In this document: positions 1 to 9,935 of the stretch, in pieces
Position numbering within the stretch: position 1 is the first letter of the stretch
Layout of the letters: each line of letters starts with the position of its first letter
Origin: Candidatus Colicola equi
GTDB taxonomy: Bacteria; Bacteroidota; Bacteroidia; Bacteroidales; Paludibacteraceae
Assembly (NCBI GenBank): GCA_018066175.1
Contig: JAGHRV010000075.1
Span: forward strand, 1-48,618
DNA length: 48,618 bases
Direction of reading: 5' to 3'
Notes under the pieces: generated by a model
Seen by the model: only the letters and a program-made list of their open reading frames with translations
Databases searched by the model: none
What the model was told of the DNA's origin: nothing
Made by a program: the position numbers and the translations under genes

Positions 1-43
1 CTTTTTCATAAAGATAGGTATTTTATATTTATAAAAAAAGCAG

Positions 44-51
44 TAATTTTG
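44..51 (+). promoter_or_regulatory. Bacteroidota -7 element (TAATTTTG) of the giant surface-protein gene
   Basis: The motif matches TAnnTTTG, the -7 element of the primary sigma factor in Bacteroidota. Transcription would begin near base 58, which rules out the GTG at 56 as start codon and supports the ATG at 92. No clear TTTG -33 element is visible 20 bases upstream. Confidence 0.6.
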
Positions 52-91
52 CAGCGTGAAAAAATTGCATATTATTAAGATTTGTCTAAAT

Positions 92-3000
92 ATGAAGAAA
101 GTTTACTTGATTATTGTTGCATGTTTATTAATGTGCGCAGTTAAAATGAACGCTCAACAATTGCCGAATGCCGGCTTTGAAGATTGGAGCGGTTCAGCGT
201 TTGATGGTAAGGAACAACCTAAGAGTTGGAATGCCAGTAATGTGACTCAGTTTGGCTTTAAGTTCAACTTTGCTCACAAAGAGGTGGGTCACAATGGTGG
301 TTCATCTATGATGGTGCAGGACCAAGATGTAGGTGCTGCCGGTATTACGGAGACCAGCCCAGGTTATTTCTCTTTGGGTCAACCATGGGTGTACATTGAG
401 AGTTTGACTAAGGTGAGTCAGGCTACGGCAGGTACGAGTGGCGGTATAGATTGGAAATATCGTCCGGATACGATGGCTGTTTGGATTCGCCGTACCGGAA
501 GTAATGTAACTCGTGAGGACTTCCATTTGCTGTATTACTCATGGATTGGCAATGCTCAAGGTACTTCGTACAAGGGTAAGAATGGTAGTTGTACCAGCGT
601 ATCTAAGACAAACGAAGAGAGTGATATTCGTTTGAGTACAGATGGTAACGAATGTGGAACTGCTACTAAGGCCAGTCAGGTGTCTGAAGGATGGGTATAT
701 GAGAAGAAGGAGTATGCTAACTGGACTTTGGTGAAGGTTCCTATTTTATATATGGATAACCGCGCGCCCGAGAAGATGAATATTATTTTCTCAGCCTCTA
801 ACTATCCTAACTTCCGTGCCAATAGCGGTTTGTATACAGGAAACTCGTTGTATGTGGATGATGTGCAGTTGATTTATTCGAGCAAGATTCAAAAACTGCT
901 TATTGATGGTCAGGTTTGGAATGGTTTTGATCCTAATTCGCAGGAAGAGCAACGTTATTCGTTGGGTAAATCTGCTACGGAAGTACCGAGTATTGAGGCT
1001 ATTCGTGGTGCCGGTTCGCTAACTAACTCCAAAGGAAAAACTACTGCTTTTGCAGGTCGTAAGTTGCAAGGCGATGAAATTCAGATTACCAAGGGTAAGG
1101 TAGGTGAGGTTACTACGATTGTGGTGAAAGCAGAAGATGGTTCTTCCACGATGACCTATAAGATCCGCTTTATGCAGGAGGCATCTAATAATGCTTATTT
1201 GGCCGGTATCCAATGTAATGGCATGGATGTGAAGAACTTCAGTATGTACACGATGTCGTACGAGGTGGAATTGCCGTATGGAACAACCGAGGCTCCTACC
1301 ATTACTGCTATTGGTCAAGAAAGTGCACAAAAGATTGAGATTACTCAAGCTAAGTCGCTCACGGATAAGGCTATTATTAAAGTGACGGCAGCGGATGGTG
1401 TTTCCAAGCAGACCTACACGGTATCGTTTAAAGTGGCGTTGCTATCGGATAATACATTAAAAGATATTTTAGTAGATGGATCGTCTGTTCCCGGATTTAT
1501 TCCGATGCAGACGACCTATTCTGTATCTGTGCCTCTTGGAACGAGCGAGATTCCTGATGTAAAGGCTGTTTCGGCTTATCCTGATGGAGAACAGACGATT
1601 AAGTATGTTAAGCCTGAATCAATTACCGGTCAGTATAAGATTGAAGTAACGACGCCGGGTAATATGACGCCTAAGACGTATAAGTTGAACTTCAAACAAG
1701 AAGCTTCTACTTATTCTAAACTCAAATCATTGAGCGTAGGCGGTCAATTGGTTGAAGGCTTTAGTCCGGATATCTACACCTATTATATCAATCTTCCGAT
1801 GGGTACAACCGAGTTGCCGGCTATTACGTATGAGCAAGGCGACAAGTACCAAACCGTAACAGTGACGGAAGGTGGTTTGAATGGAACGACCGTAATAACG
1901 GTTGTTGCCGCAAGCGGTGCACAGTCTATTTATAAGTTGATTTTCAGCACGGAGATGTCTTCGGTGTCTGAATTAAACATGATTTATTTGGACGGTGAGC
2001 CATTAGATGGCTTTAGTCCTTCTACTCGTCAATACACGATTGCTTTGCCTGTCGGTACGATGGTTCTTCCGGTTATTACTTGGGACCTAATGGACGAGTA
2101 TGAGACGGTAACAATGACCGAAGGAGGCCTGAATGGAACGACGCGTATCGTAGTTACAGCAGGCGATGGTTCGGTTACGACCTACCAATTGACCTTCTCG
2201 GTAGAGCAGGCTTCTAATGTAGATCTACAGATGATTTACTTAGATGGAGATTCCCTGGAAGGCTTTAATCCAAGTATTACTAATTATACGTATAACTTAC
2301 CGCAAGGAACGACTGCGTTGCCGGTTGTTACCTTTACGCAAGGTGATGAGTATCAATCCGTTAAGGAACGTAAGCCGAGTGGTTTGACAGGTGATTATAT
2401 CTTGACGGTTCGTGCACAAAGTGGTGCAACTAAGACCTATACGATTACCTTTACATTATCTAAATCGTCCAATACGAATCTGGAAATGATTTACTTGGAT
2501 GGTCAGCCATTGGAGGGCTTTGATCCTGAGATTACGGAGTATAAAGACACCTTACCTATGGGCGTAACGGTTATTCCTACTGTTACGTTCACCAAAGGTG
2601 ATGCCACTCAAAAAGTATTGTCTGTTCGTGAAGGAACCACCCAGAAACTGACCGTAACGGCAGAGTCCGGCGATAAGAAGGAATATACCATTCTCTTCGT
2701 TATTCAGCGTTCAGAGAGTGCTTTCCTCAAGATGATTTATCTGAATGGAGATAGTTTGGATGGTTTTGAGAGTAAGAAATATGAGTATAGAGTTGAGTTG
2801 ACTGCACCAATTTGTCCAATCATTACGGTGGATAAGGAGGAGTCTCAGCAGGTTACTATTGCTGCACCATATGCTGCAGGAATGGCTCAAATCGTTGTTC
2901 AACCCTTGGGTGGTGGAGCATCCAATACTTATACGATTGAATTTATTGCTCCTATCGTTGAAGATGCTTTGTTAAATGGTATCTTGCTGAATGGTGTGGC

Positions 3001-6000
3001 TTTGGAAGATTTCCAGCCTACTACGATGAACTATACCGTGTCTTGCGAAGGTGCGCTACCGGAGATTACTCCTATTACGAAAGAAGGTCAAACGGCTTCT
3101 GTGCTGCTCAATAAGAACATTGCTACTATCTTTGTTAAAGCCGGGGATTATACCGCAACTTACACCATTACTTTTGAGCAAAAGATTTCGGCAAATGCTT
3201 ATCTGAATAAAATTCTGATTGATGGTGTTTCGTTAACAAATTTTGCAGCCGAAACGACGGAGTATGAGGTTAATTTAGGTGCCGGCTCTGAACTGCCTGT
3301 TGTTACCTATGTGAAGGGGCATGACAATCAGGTTGTTTATATGGGTCAACAAAATGACACGACGGTGCAAATCGTAGTGGTTGCACCTAATGGTGTGGCT
3401 AAATCTATTTACATAGTAGCCTTCAATATCGCCAAATACGATGATGCAACGTTGCAAAATATCTACTTGAGTGGAGTAGGGTCTGATGCCTTTATGTTCG
3501 TTCCCTCTAAGTACGAATATACTATAACGTATGAAAACGGTCTTCCATTGCCGGATATGACAATCCTCACTCGCGACCGTCAAACTACGATGCACTTTGA
3601 TAAGGATGCCAACACTCAGGTTATTATTGTGAAGGCGGAAAGTGGTCGCACAGCAACTTATACGCTGCATTATGATCGTATTATGTCCCCCAATGCCCGC
3701 CTGAGCGCAATCCTGATAGATGGCGACACTATTGAAGGTTGGAATTCGGAGAAATTCAACTACGTAGATACCTTAGCATGGCGTACCAAAACGGTTCCGA
3801 GTGTACAACCGGTAGCCGGTATTCGCGGTCAAGAAATCACCACTTATTTCAGTCAAGTAAATGGTACGACGCGCATTCACGTGAAGGCACCTAATGGCAA
3901 TGAGGGAGAATATACGATTGCTTTCCCCGTTAAGAAGTCTAATAAGGTGGCACTGAGCAATCTGGAATTGGATCATGAGACATTGTCTATTGAGTTTGAT
4001 CCTGAAGTGACGGACTATGAAGTCACCTTGCCCAAGGGTGAGACCGCTATTCCTGCCATTCTGTATGAGAAGGCCGAACTCGAGCAGACTATCTCTGTTA
4101 TCTTCCGTCCTCTGGGTCAAACCAGCGAGGTTACCGTAACGGCAGAGAATGGCGATACACGCACGTATTCGATTACGTTTAAGGCTGCACCTATTACCGA
4201 TGCGAATGTGCTCAAGAAGATTCATGTTGAAGAAACGAACGTGGATTTGGACTTAACCACGGATGTTGCGCAACGCACGTTTGATGTAGCATTGCCTTAT
4301 GGCACGAAAACAATGTCAGTAACGTATGTGAAAAACTACACCGAACAGACCGTCTTTGTTCAGCCGGGTGGAGTAAAGAACCCAACTATTATAACCGTTA
4401 AGGCTAATCAAGAAGGCACAGAGGATGTCGTTTATACTTTGAATCCTGTGGTAGAGACTGCTGATCCTGCCGTGCTGACATCTATTACAGTAAACGGAAC
4501 AGCCATTCCCGGATTTAATCCCGAACGATTCTCATATATTGTGCCTATTACGAGCGAACCTGTTGTGCACTATTCAGTAGTACAGGGGGCAAGCGTTAAT
4601 GTTACCCAACAATCTGCTAAACATTGGGTTGCAGAAGTAACATCCGGCAGTAGAACCAATACGTACGAGATGTGGTACTATTATTCCAACGATGTCATTC
4701 CAAATAATGAGTTTACTGATTGGACGACTGCTAAGTATAATAGTGGTCCCAAACCTGTATCTTGGCAAGTTGTAGCAGATGCAGTAGATAGTAAGGGTAC
4801 GTATTCTTCTGGAGGTGAGGTAAAGCAGAATCCTACAGGTGTGGCTTATTTGTACTCACGTTATCCTGGACTCTTTGGTGTCGGTGGTATTATCCCCGGA
4901 TTTATCACATTGGGTACTGTTACAGGAAATTTAGGTGTTGCAGGTTCAAGTTACTTCGAAATCAATGGCGGTATTCCGTTCCATAATACTCCGGATATCT
5001 TGTCGATTCGATATAAAGCTCCTACAATTTCAGACAACAACCGCATTGTTTATCAAATGACAGGTTCGAATGGTCAGAAAGAGTTAGTTCATAAGGATAC
5101 GAAAACAATAAAGGATTATGTTACATTAGATATGGATTTGGTATCTACCAATACAGCAGCAGGTAATCCTTCTATGTTAAACATCATCTTAAACTCTTAC
5201 TACCAAGAGAGTGGAACAACTGCTGATGGAAGTGCTGAAATGTATGTGGATTGGGTGCGTTTTACGTATAACCACAACCTAACCGGTATGACGGTTAATG
5301 GTGAGGCTGCTACCAAAACTGGTAACGCATTCACTTATGAGTTGTCCGACTCCGAGAATACCTTAGTTCCGCAATTGGCCTTCACTGGTGAAGTAACTGA
5401 CCAGGCGCAGAACGTAGTTTGGTCTGCCGAAGTGGTAGAAGGAAAATATGGCGTTCGTCATGCAGACATTACCAACTACGGTGAAGATGGTCAAAGTGCT
5501 GCTTATACATTGGATGTAAAGCGTCCATTAAGCCCAATCAATACCTTAAGTGCTATCAATATCGGAGGTACTCCGTTAGCAGCCTTCAAGAAAGATTCGT
5601 TCTATTACGAAGTTATCCTGAGCGCTGACGAACTGATTAAGGATGTTTATCCTACTCCGGAAAGTCACTTACAGACCATCACTACCGTTTGGGGTGCTGA
5701 TAGCACGATGACCATTACCGTGACACCTGAATATGGAGAGGCTAATGTTTATACCGTTAAGTTCAAGGTGATTAAGTCCGCCGCCACCACCTTAAGTATG
5801 ATTACCGGTATTGAGAACTTTGAGCCTAACACGCGCGAGTATATATATATAGGTGAGCAACTGCCGGAAATGAAGTTCGAGAAGAACGAAGTTCATCAGA
5901 CGGTTGAGATGAATAATGGTGTCTTCACCGTTACTGCTGAAGATGGCAGCGTTGGCACTTATACCGTTACTTTACAAGCGCCGGAATATACCACTTCGGC

Positions 6001-9000
6001 TCTACTAACCGATTTGAGCATCGAAGGCAACTTGATTCAAGGCTTCAGTAGCGAGACGTACAACTACACCGCTACCCAAGCACCGGTTTGGACATCCTTC
6101 ATTAAGGAATACAATCGTGACTCAGTCATCTACACGATGCGTAACGATAGTATGTTATGGCATGTAATCGGTTCGCCGGCTGGCACGGAACATACTTATA
6201 CGCTCTTCTATGGAACGTTGGCCGGAGATAATACTAATCTTCGTATGATTTATATCAATGGCGAACCATTCGCTGACTTTGATCCTGAAGTTTCGGACTT
6301 CACTTATTTGACCGACACAACCGATCAGATTGCAGTGGAGAAAGACGAAGAACAACAGTCTATTGCAATGTCTCTGGATGGTAATGTATATACGATTACT
6401 GTAACTGCTCCTGATGGCACGACAAAGGTAACTCGTCACTTAACAATCAATCGCAAGTTATCTGCCGAGAACCGCCTGAGTGATTTGCAGTTAGACGGTG
6501 TAACGATTGACGGCTTTGCTCCGGATTCGTTCTCTTACGTCATCACGATTCCTGTAGGTGCATATAAGACGGAACAACCGCAGTTGCCGGACATTACCTA
6601 CACGCTCATGCAAAAGAATGAACAAGTAGAGATTTCCGAAGGACGTTTGGGCGAAGTTACCGAGTTGTATGTAAAGGCAGAGAACGGAATAAATCAAAAC
6701 ATATATTCTGTTCTTATTCAAGCCGAACCCAGCCACAACGCTTCCTTGTCCGGTATTATGGTGAATGGCGTACTCGTGGATCGCTTTGAGCAAGGTCGTC
6801 ACTACTATTCGGTATCGCTCTCGTCTAAGGACGAAGAGGTGACTTATACTACTGAGGATAACTTCCAAACCATTACTCAATCGCATAATGGCAATATCTA
6901 TACGATTCACGTAGTGGCACAAGATGGTGTTACCATGTCGGATTATGAGGTGGAAATCTTCCGCGAGCATGAGAATAACGATGCTCAACTGCAGAATATC
7001 CTTTTGAATGGTGCAGATATGTCGGAGTATAACCCATCTATGAATCCAACACTCACCTTTGATCCTGCTAATAACACCTATTCCATTAAGTTACCAACCA
7101 AGGATGCAGTGCTGCCTGAAGTTTCTGCACAACTCAAAATGGAAGGTCAAAAAGTGAATGTGGTGAATGATGGTAATGTAATCAAGTTGGTTGTAACAGC
7201 CGTGGATGGTGTCTCCACCAATACATACACCCTGACCTTTGAGCAACCGAATAAGAGCTTCAATGCCAACCTCGATATGATATACTTGGATGGTGACTCC
7301 ATCAATAAGTATGGCGTAACCTTTGCTCCTACCAACTACTACTACTTGGTTAAACTGCCTGTAGGCACAACTAAGTTGCCCGAAGTGGCAGTTCAAAAGG
7401 CGGAGGACGAACAAACATACAATATTAAGCAGGATGGTAACCGAGTTAATATCACCGTTACCGCGGAAGATGGTCACTCTCAATCTACCTATACATTGGT
7501 ATTTGATATCCAATTATCGTCCAATAAGAACTTAGCCATGATCTTCTTAGATGGCGATTCATTGCAAGGCTTTGATCCTGAGGTGTATAACTACCAGTTG
7601 AACTTGCCGGTGGGTACACAGTCCTTCCCGCATGTAACATGGTACACCGGTGATGAGAGCCAAGTGGCAACATTGGACACCGTTTCTATGGATGCTCTGC
7701 GAGCAATTGAGCAAATCCACGTTACAGCCGGAGATGGTTCGTCCTCTGTCTATACACTTAATATGGACGTAATGCGCTCCGATGTGGATACATTGCGTAA
7801 TATCTTCGTGGATGATAAACCACTGGCTGATTTTGATGCACATCAATTCGAGTATTCCTATACGTTGGCTGCCGGTACAACCGAACTGCCGAAGGTCGAT
7901 TATGAGAAGGGTGACCAATACCAGACCGTTAAAGTGGATACCTTGATTGAATCAACCGTTTCGTACAAGACCTTTGGTCAGAAGCTGCAGATTACTGCAA
8001 CGGCTCAATCCGGTTCGTCCAATAGTTATGTGCTACACTTCCCAATGATGTTGTCGGATAATACGGAGTTGTTCATGATTATGCTCAATGGCGAAGTGCT
8101 GCCAGGTTTCGTTAAGGAACTGCGTAACTACACCGTCCAAATGCCTTACCGCGAAGGAAGTCATGAACTGCCGATTATCACCGTTCAAACCGCAGAGGCG
8201 GCTCAGACATACGACATCATCTTGTCGGATGATACAGTTCGAATCAATGTGACGGCAGAAAATGGTGCAGTAGGTACTTATACCCTTGTGTTCAACTTCT
8301 CGGAATCTCCTTACGCTCTGCTGGATAGCATCAAAGTCAATGGCGAGATGATTGCAGGCTTCAATCCTGAACTTACTGAATACTACGATACCTTGTTCGT
8401 TGATTCGCCACTGCCTGTTGTTGACTTTATAGCCAATAACGACAAACAGATGCTGGATATTACAACATCGGATATCATGGATGCCGATAACCATCGTGTC
8501 TTCACCTACTTATGTAGTGTGACTTCGGCAGATGGTTCTAACTTCCAAGACTATTCCGTTCAGTTCTGCTTTGCTAAGACCCAACGCGATACCACTTACT
8601 CGTCCAACCGATTGCTGGAGATTAAACTGAATGGTGAGTTGATTGACGTAGCACATGGATTTAATTATGACTTCCATGCGGATACGCTCAATTACACTTA
8701 TGCCGCTTATCCGATTGGTTCAAGTGATGATGTGTACTTTGATGCCACTGCGATTACTTATACATTGGAGACTCCGGATCCTGTAGCGGGTGTTCGAGTG
8801 GATACTATAGATAATGCCACCATTGTAGATGCTGAAACAGGTCGCTGCGTGGCTCGCGAAATCAAACTCATTGTCTTCAACAAGGATAACGTGGAGCGCA
8901 CCTATACGATTAAGCAGTCCATCGCCCTTTCTACCGATAGCACGGTAACACGCGTCTATATCAATGGCGAGACCTTCATGGACTTTGACCCTGCTATCCA

Positions 9001-9541
9001 TAACTATACCTACTACTACAAGAAAGGAACCTCTATGGGTGTTTCCTATGAAGCCCAAGATAGTTTGGCTCATGCCAGCGAGGCTATTATTGACCAAGAT
9101 ACGAAGGTATGCACCATTGTTTGTCAGTCCGAACATGCGTATATCGTGGATAAGAACCGCTCCGATTGGAAGAATATCTATACCATTCAGTTCGTTGAAT
9201 CGTCATTGGACGAGGCGGCTAATCCTAACGAGAGTGACTGCTTGATTAAGTTCTTGCCTAACTCTACGCAGGTTATGCTGGCAAGCTTGCGCAGTGGCGT
9301 ACAGTTTGCACTCTATGACCAAAATGGTAAGTTACTCTACTTCCGCTTACTGGATGCTTGTGACCCAAGTAATGCTGTTGTTTCTAAAGACGGTTACGGT
9401 CATGATTACTTCTCGGATGTCAATGATATATCACAATGCACCATCTTGACACTTGACCCAAGTAGATTCTACATCTATACTTTCTATAGCGATGGCGGCA
9501 AGAAAGTATGTAAGTCTGGTAAGTTTATCTTTACACGCTAA
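92..9541 (+). CDS. Giant secreted surface protein: ~30 cadherin-like beta-sandwich repeats, two PCMD-like domains, T9SS-like C-terminus
   Basis: The frame is open from GTG 56, but that codon sits at the expected transcription start. The ATG at 92 begins a clean signal peptide (MKKVYLIIVACLLMCAVKMNA). The 3149-residue product has a PCMD-like domain (putative carbohydrate metabolism domain, starts LPNAGFEDW, ends LYVDDVQLIY, about residues 23-265), then about 15 repeats of 75-85 residues with the signature L..I.LDG..L.GF.P....Y...LP.GT and ending ..G....Y.I.F. A second PCMD-like domain follows (NNEFTDW to MYVDWVRFTY, about 1533-1730), then about 15 more repeats. The last 110 residues (from SLDEAANPNE, ending KSGKFIFTR) look like a T9SS sorting domain. 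The repeats resemble cadherin-like beta-sandwich domains (PF12733 type). An adhesive or glycan-binding surface fibre is inferred; the ligand is unknown. The small lipoprotein gene lies 13 bases downstream. Confidence 0.8.
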   Translation: MKKVYLIIVACLLMCAVKMNAQQLPNAGFEDWSGSAFDGKEQPKSWNASNVTQFGFKFNFAHKEVGHNGGSSMMVQDQDVGAAGITETSPGYFSLGQPWVYIESLTKVSQATAGTSGGIDWKYRPDTMAVWIRRTGSNVTREDFHLLYYSWIGNAQGTSYKGKNGSCTSVSKTNEESDIRLSTDGNECGTATKASQVSEGWVYEKKEYANWTLVKVPILYMDNRAPEKMNIIFSASNYPNFRANSGLYTGNSLYVDDVQLIYSSKIQKLLIDGQVWNGFDPNSQEEQRYSLGKSATEVPSIEAIRGAGSLTNSKGKTTAFAGRKLQGDEIQITKGKVGEVTTIVVKAEDGSSTMTYKIRFMQEASNNAYLAGIQCNGMDVKNFSMYTMSYEVELPYGTTEAPTITAIGQESAQKIEITQAKSLTDKAIIKVTAADGVSKQTYTVSFKVALLSDNTLKDILVDGSSVPGFIPMQTTYSVSVPLGTSEIPDVKAVSAYPDGEQTIKYVKPESITGQYKIEVTTPGNMTPKTYKLNFKQEASTYSKLKSLSVGGQLVEGFSPDIYTYYINLPMGTTELPAITYEQGDKYQTVTVTEGGLNGTTVITVVAASGAQSIYKLIFSTEMSSVSELNMIYLDGEPLDGFSPSTRQYTIALPVGTMVLPVITWDLMDEYETVTMTEGGLNGTTRIVVTAGDGSVTTYQLTFSVEQASNVDLQMIYLDGDSLEGFNPSITNYTYNLPQGTTALPVVTFTQGDEYQSVKERKPSGLTGDYILTVRAQSGATKTYTITFTLSKSSNTNLEMIYLDGQPLEGFDPEITEYKDTLPMGVTVIPTVTFTKGDATQKVLSVREGTTQKLTVTAESGDKKEYTILFVIQRSESAFLKMIYLNGDSLDGFESKKYEYRVELTAPICPIITVDKEESQQVTIAAPYAAGMAQIVVQPLGGGASNTYTIEFIAPIVEDALLNGILLNGVALEDFQPTTMNYTVSCEGALPEITPITKEGQTASVLLNKNIATIFVKAGDYTATYTITFEQKISANAYLNKILIDGVSLTNFAAETTEYEVNLGAGSELPVVTYVKGHDNQVVYMGQQNDTTVQIVVVAPNGVAKSIYIVAFNIAKYDDATLQNIYLSGVGSDAFMFVPSKYEYTITYENGLPLPDMTILTRDRQTTMHFDKDANTQVIIVKAESGRTATYTLHYDRIMSPNARLSAILIDGDTIEGWNSEKFNYVDTLAWRTKTVPSVQPVAGIRGQEITTYFSQVNGTTRIHVKAPNGNEGEYTIAFPVKKSNKVALSNLELDHETLSIEFDPEVTDYEVTLPKGETAIPAILYEKAELEQTISVIFRPLGQTSEVTVTAENGDTRTYSITFKAAPITDANVLKKIHVEETNVDLDLTTDVAQRTFDVALPYGTKTMSVTYVKNYTEQTVFVQPGGVKNPTIITVKANQEGTEDVVYTLNPVVETADPAVLTSITVNGTAIPGFNPERFSYIVPITSEPVVHYSVVQGASVNVTQQSAKHWVAEVTSGSRTNTYEMWYYYSNDVIPNNEFTDWTTAKYNSGPKPVSWQVVADAVDSKGTYSSGGEVKQNPTGVAYLYSRYPGLFGVGGIIPGFITLGTVTGNLGVAGSSYFEINGGIPFHNTPDILSIRYKAPTISDNNRIVYQMTGSNGQKELVHKDTKTIKDYVTLDMDLVSTNTAAGNPSMLNIILNSYYQESGTTADGSAEMYVDWVRFTYNHNLTGMTVNGEAATKTGNAFTYELSDSENTLVPQLAFTGEVTDQAQNVVWSAEVVEGKYGVRHADITNYGEDGQSAAYTLDVKRPLSPINTLSAINIGGTPLAAFKKDSFYYEVILSADELIKDVYPTPESHLQTITTVWGADSTMTITVTPEYGEANVYTVKFKVIKSAATTLSMITGIENFEPNTREYIYIGEQLPEMKFEKNEVHQTVEMNNGVFTVTAEDGSVGTYTVTLQAPEYTTSALLTDLSIEGNLIQGFSSETYNYTATQAPVWTSFIKEYNRDSVIYTMRNDSMLWHVIGSPAGTEHTYTLFYGTLAGDNTNLRMIYINGEPFADFDPEVSDFTYLTDTTDQIAVEKDEEQQSIAMSLDGNVYTITVTAPDGTTKVTRHLTINRKLSAENRLSDLQLDGVTIDGFAPDSFSYVITIPVGAYKTEQPQLPDITYTLMQKNEQVEISEGRLGEVTELYVKAENGINQNIYSVLIQAEPSHNASLSGIMVNGVLVDRFEQGRHYYSVSLSSKDEEVTYTTEDNFQTITQSHNGNIYTIHVVAQDGVTMSDYEVEIFREHENNDAQLQNILLNGADMSEYNPSMNPTLTFDPANNTYSIKLPTKDAVLPEVSAQLKMEGQKVNVVNDGNVIKLVVTAVDGVSTNTYTLTFEQPNKSFNANLDMIYLDGDSINKYGVTFAPTNYYYLVKLPVGTTKLPEVAVQKAEDEQTYNIKQDGNRVNITVTAEDGHSQSTYTLVFDIQLSSNKNLAMIFLDGDSLQGFDPEVYNYQLNLPVGTQSFPHVTWYTGDESQVATLDTVSMDALRAIEQIHVTAGDGSSSVYTLNMDVMRSDVDTLRNIFVDDKPLADFDAHQFEYSYTLAAGTTELPKVDYEKGDQYQTVKVDTLIESTVSYKTFGQKLQITATAQSGSSNSYVLHFPMMLSDNTELFMIMLNGEVLPGFVKELRNYTVQMPYREGSHELPIITVQTAEAAQTYDIILSDDTVRINVTAENGAVGTYTLVFNFSESPYALLDSIKVNGEMIAGFNPELTEYYDTLFVDSPLPVVDFIANNDKQMLDITTSDIMDADNHRVFTYLCSVTSADGSNFQDYSVQFCFAKTQRDTTYSSNRLLEIKLNGELIDVAHGFNYDFHADTLNYTYAAYPIGSSDDVYFDATAITYTLETPDPVAGVRVDTIDNATIVDAETGRCVAREIKLIVFNKDNVERTYTIKQSIALSTDSTVTRVYINGETFMDFDPAIHNYTYYYKKGTSMGVSYEAQDSLAHASEAIIDQDTKVCTIVCQSEHAYIVDKNRSDWKNIYTIQFVESSLDEAANPNESDCLIKFLPNSTQVMLASLRSGVQFALYDQNGKLLYFRLLDACDPSNAVVSKDGYGHDYFSDVNDISQCTILTLDPSRFYIYTFYSDGGKKVCKSGKFIFTR

Positions 9542-9554
9542 TAAATAACTGATT

Positions 9555-9875
9555 ATGAAAAAAAGTTTATATACAATGCTCGCATTAGTCATCGCGCTTG
9601 GTTGCGCGTTGACTAGTTGCGAGGAGGCTAAGAATCTTGGCCCCGAAGGAGTACCTCAGATTCGCATCATCAATAAAGTAGAAACATTACCTGTAGATAC
9701 AACGTATCGATTCATGCTGTCTGTCAGTATATCCAATGTTGAATGGACCTCTTCTGAACAAACGGTAGCTACCGTTAATTATAAAGGAGAAGTAAAAACG
9801 TTAAAGGCTGGCCAAACATGGATCAAAGCCGAACGTGAGAACAAAGCCGACAGCTGCTTAATAACTGTCAAATAA
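9555..9875 (+). CDS. Small lipoprotein with a Big_2-like Ig domain
   Basis: The 106-residue product has a lipoprotein signal ending LTSC (Cys22 expected to be lipidated). The rest fits one bacterial Ig-like domain of group 2: a strand region VEWTSSEQTVATVNYKG and then G.TWIKAE with a closing CLITVK strand. It starts 13 bases after the giant surface-protein gene and is probably co-transcribed, so it may anchor or assist that protein at the cell surface; this is inference from position. Its stop codon lies inside a heptamer repeat tract, followed by a strong hairpin. Confidence 0.75.
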   Translation: MKKSLYTMLALVIALGCALTSCEEAKNLGPEGVPQIRIINKVETLPVDTTYRFMLSVSISNVEWTSSEQTVATVNYKGEVKTLKAGQTWIKAERENKADSCLITVK

Positions 9876-9903
9876 GCAATCTGCAATAAGCAATAATCAA
9901 TAA
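9869..9903. repeat. Heptamer tract (CAATAAN family), five units, spanning a stop codon
   Basis: Five consecutive 7-base units can be read: CAAATAA, GCAATCT, GCAATAA, GCAATAA, TCAATAA. The TAA stop of the lipoprotein gene is the end of the first unit. The same heptamer family occurs in comEC, valS, trmH and upstream of sppA in this window. Confidence 0.75.
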
Positions 9904-9935
9904 GAAAGCGTCAAGATTGTTTCTTGACGCTTTCT
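9903..9935. terminator. Bidirectional hairpin terminator between converging genes
   Basis: A perfect 13-bp stem (AGAAAGCGTCAAG at 9903-9915 pairing with CTTGACGCTTTCT at 9923-9935) has a 7-base loop. It lies between the plus-strand lipoprotein gene and the minus-strand aroG-aroQ gene and encodes the last residues of the latter (..ESVKKQS), so the terminator overlaps coding sequence. Confidence 0.8.

Noticed and set aside
56..91. GTG start at 56 for the giant surface protein
   Set aside because: It coincides with the expected transcription start after the -7 box, and the signal peptide begins at the ATG 92.
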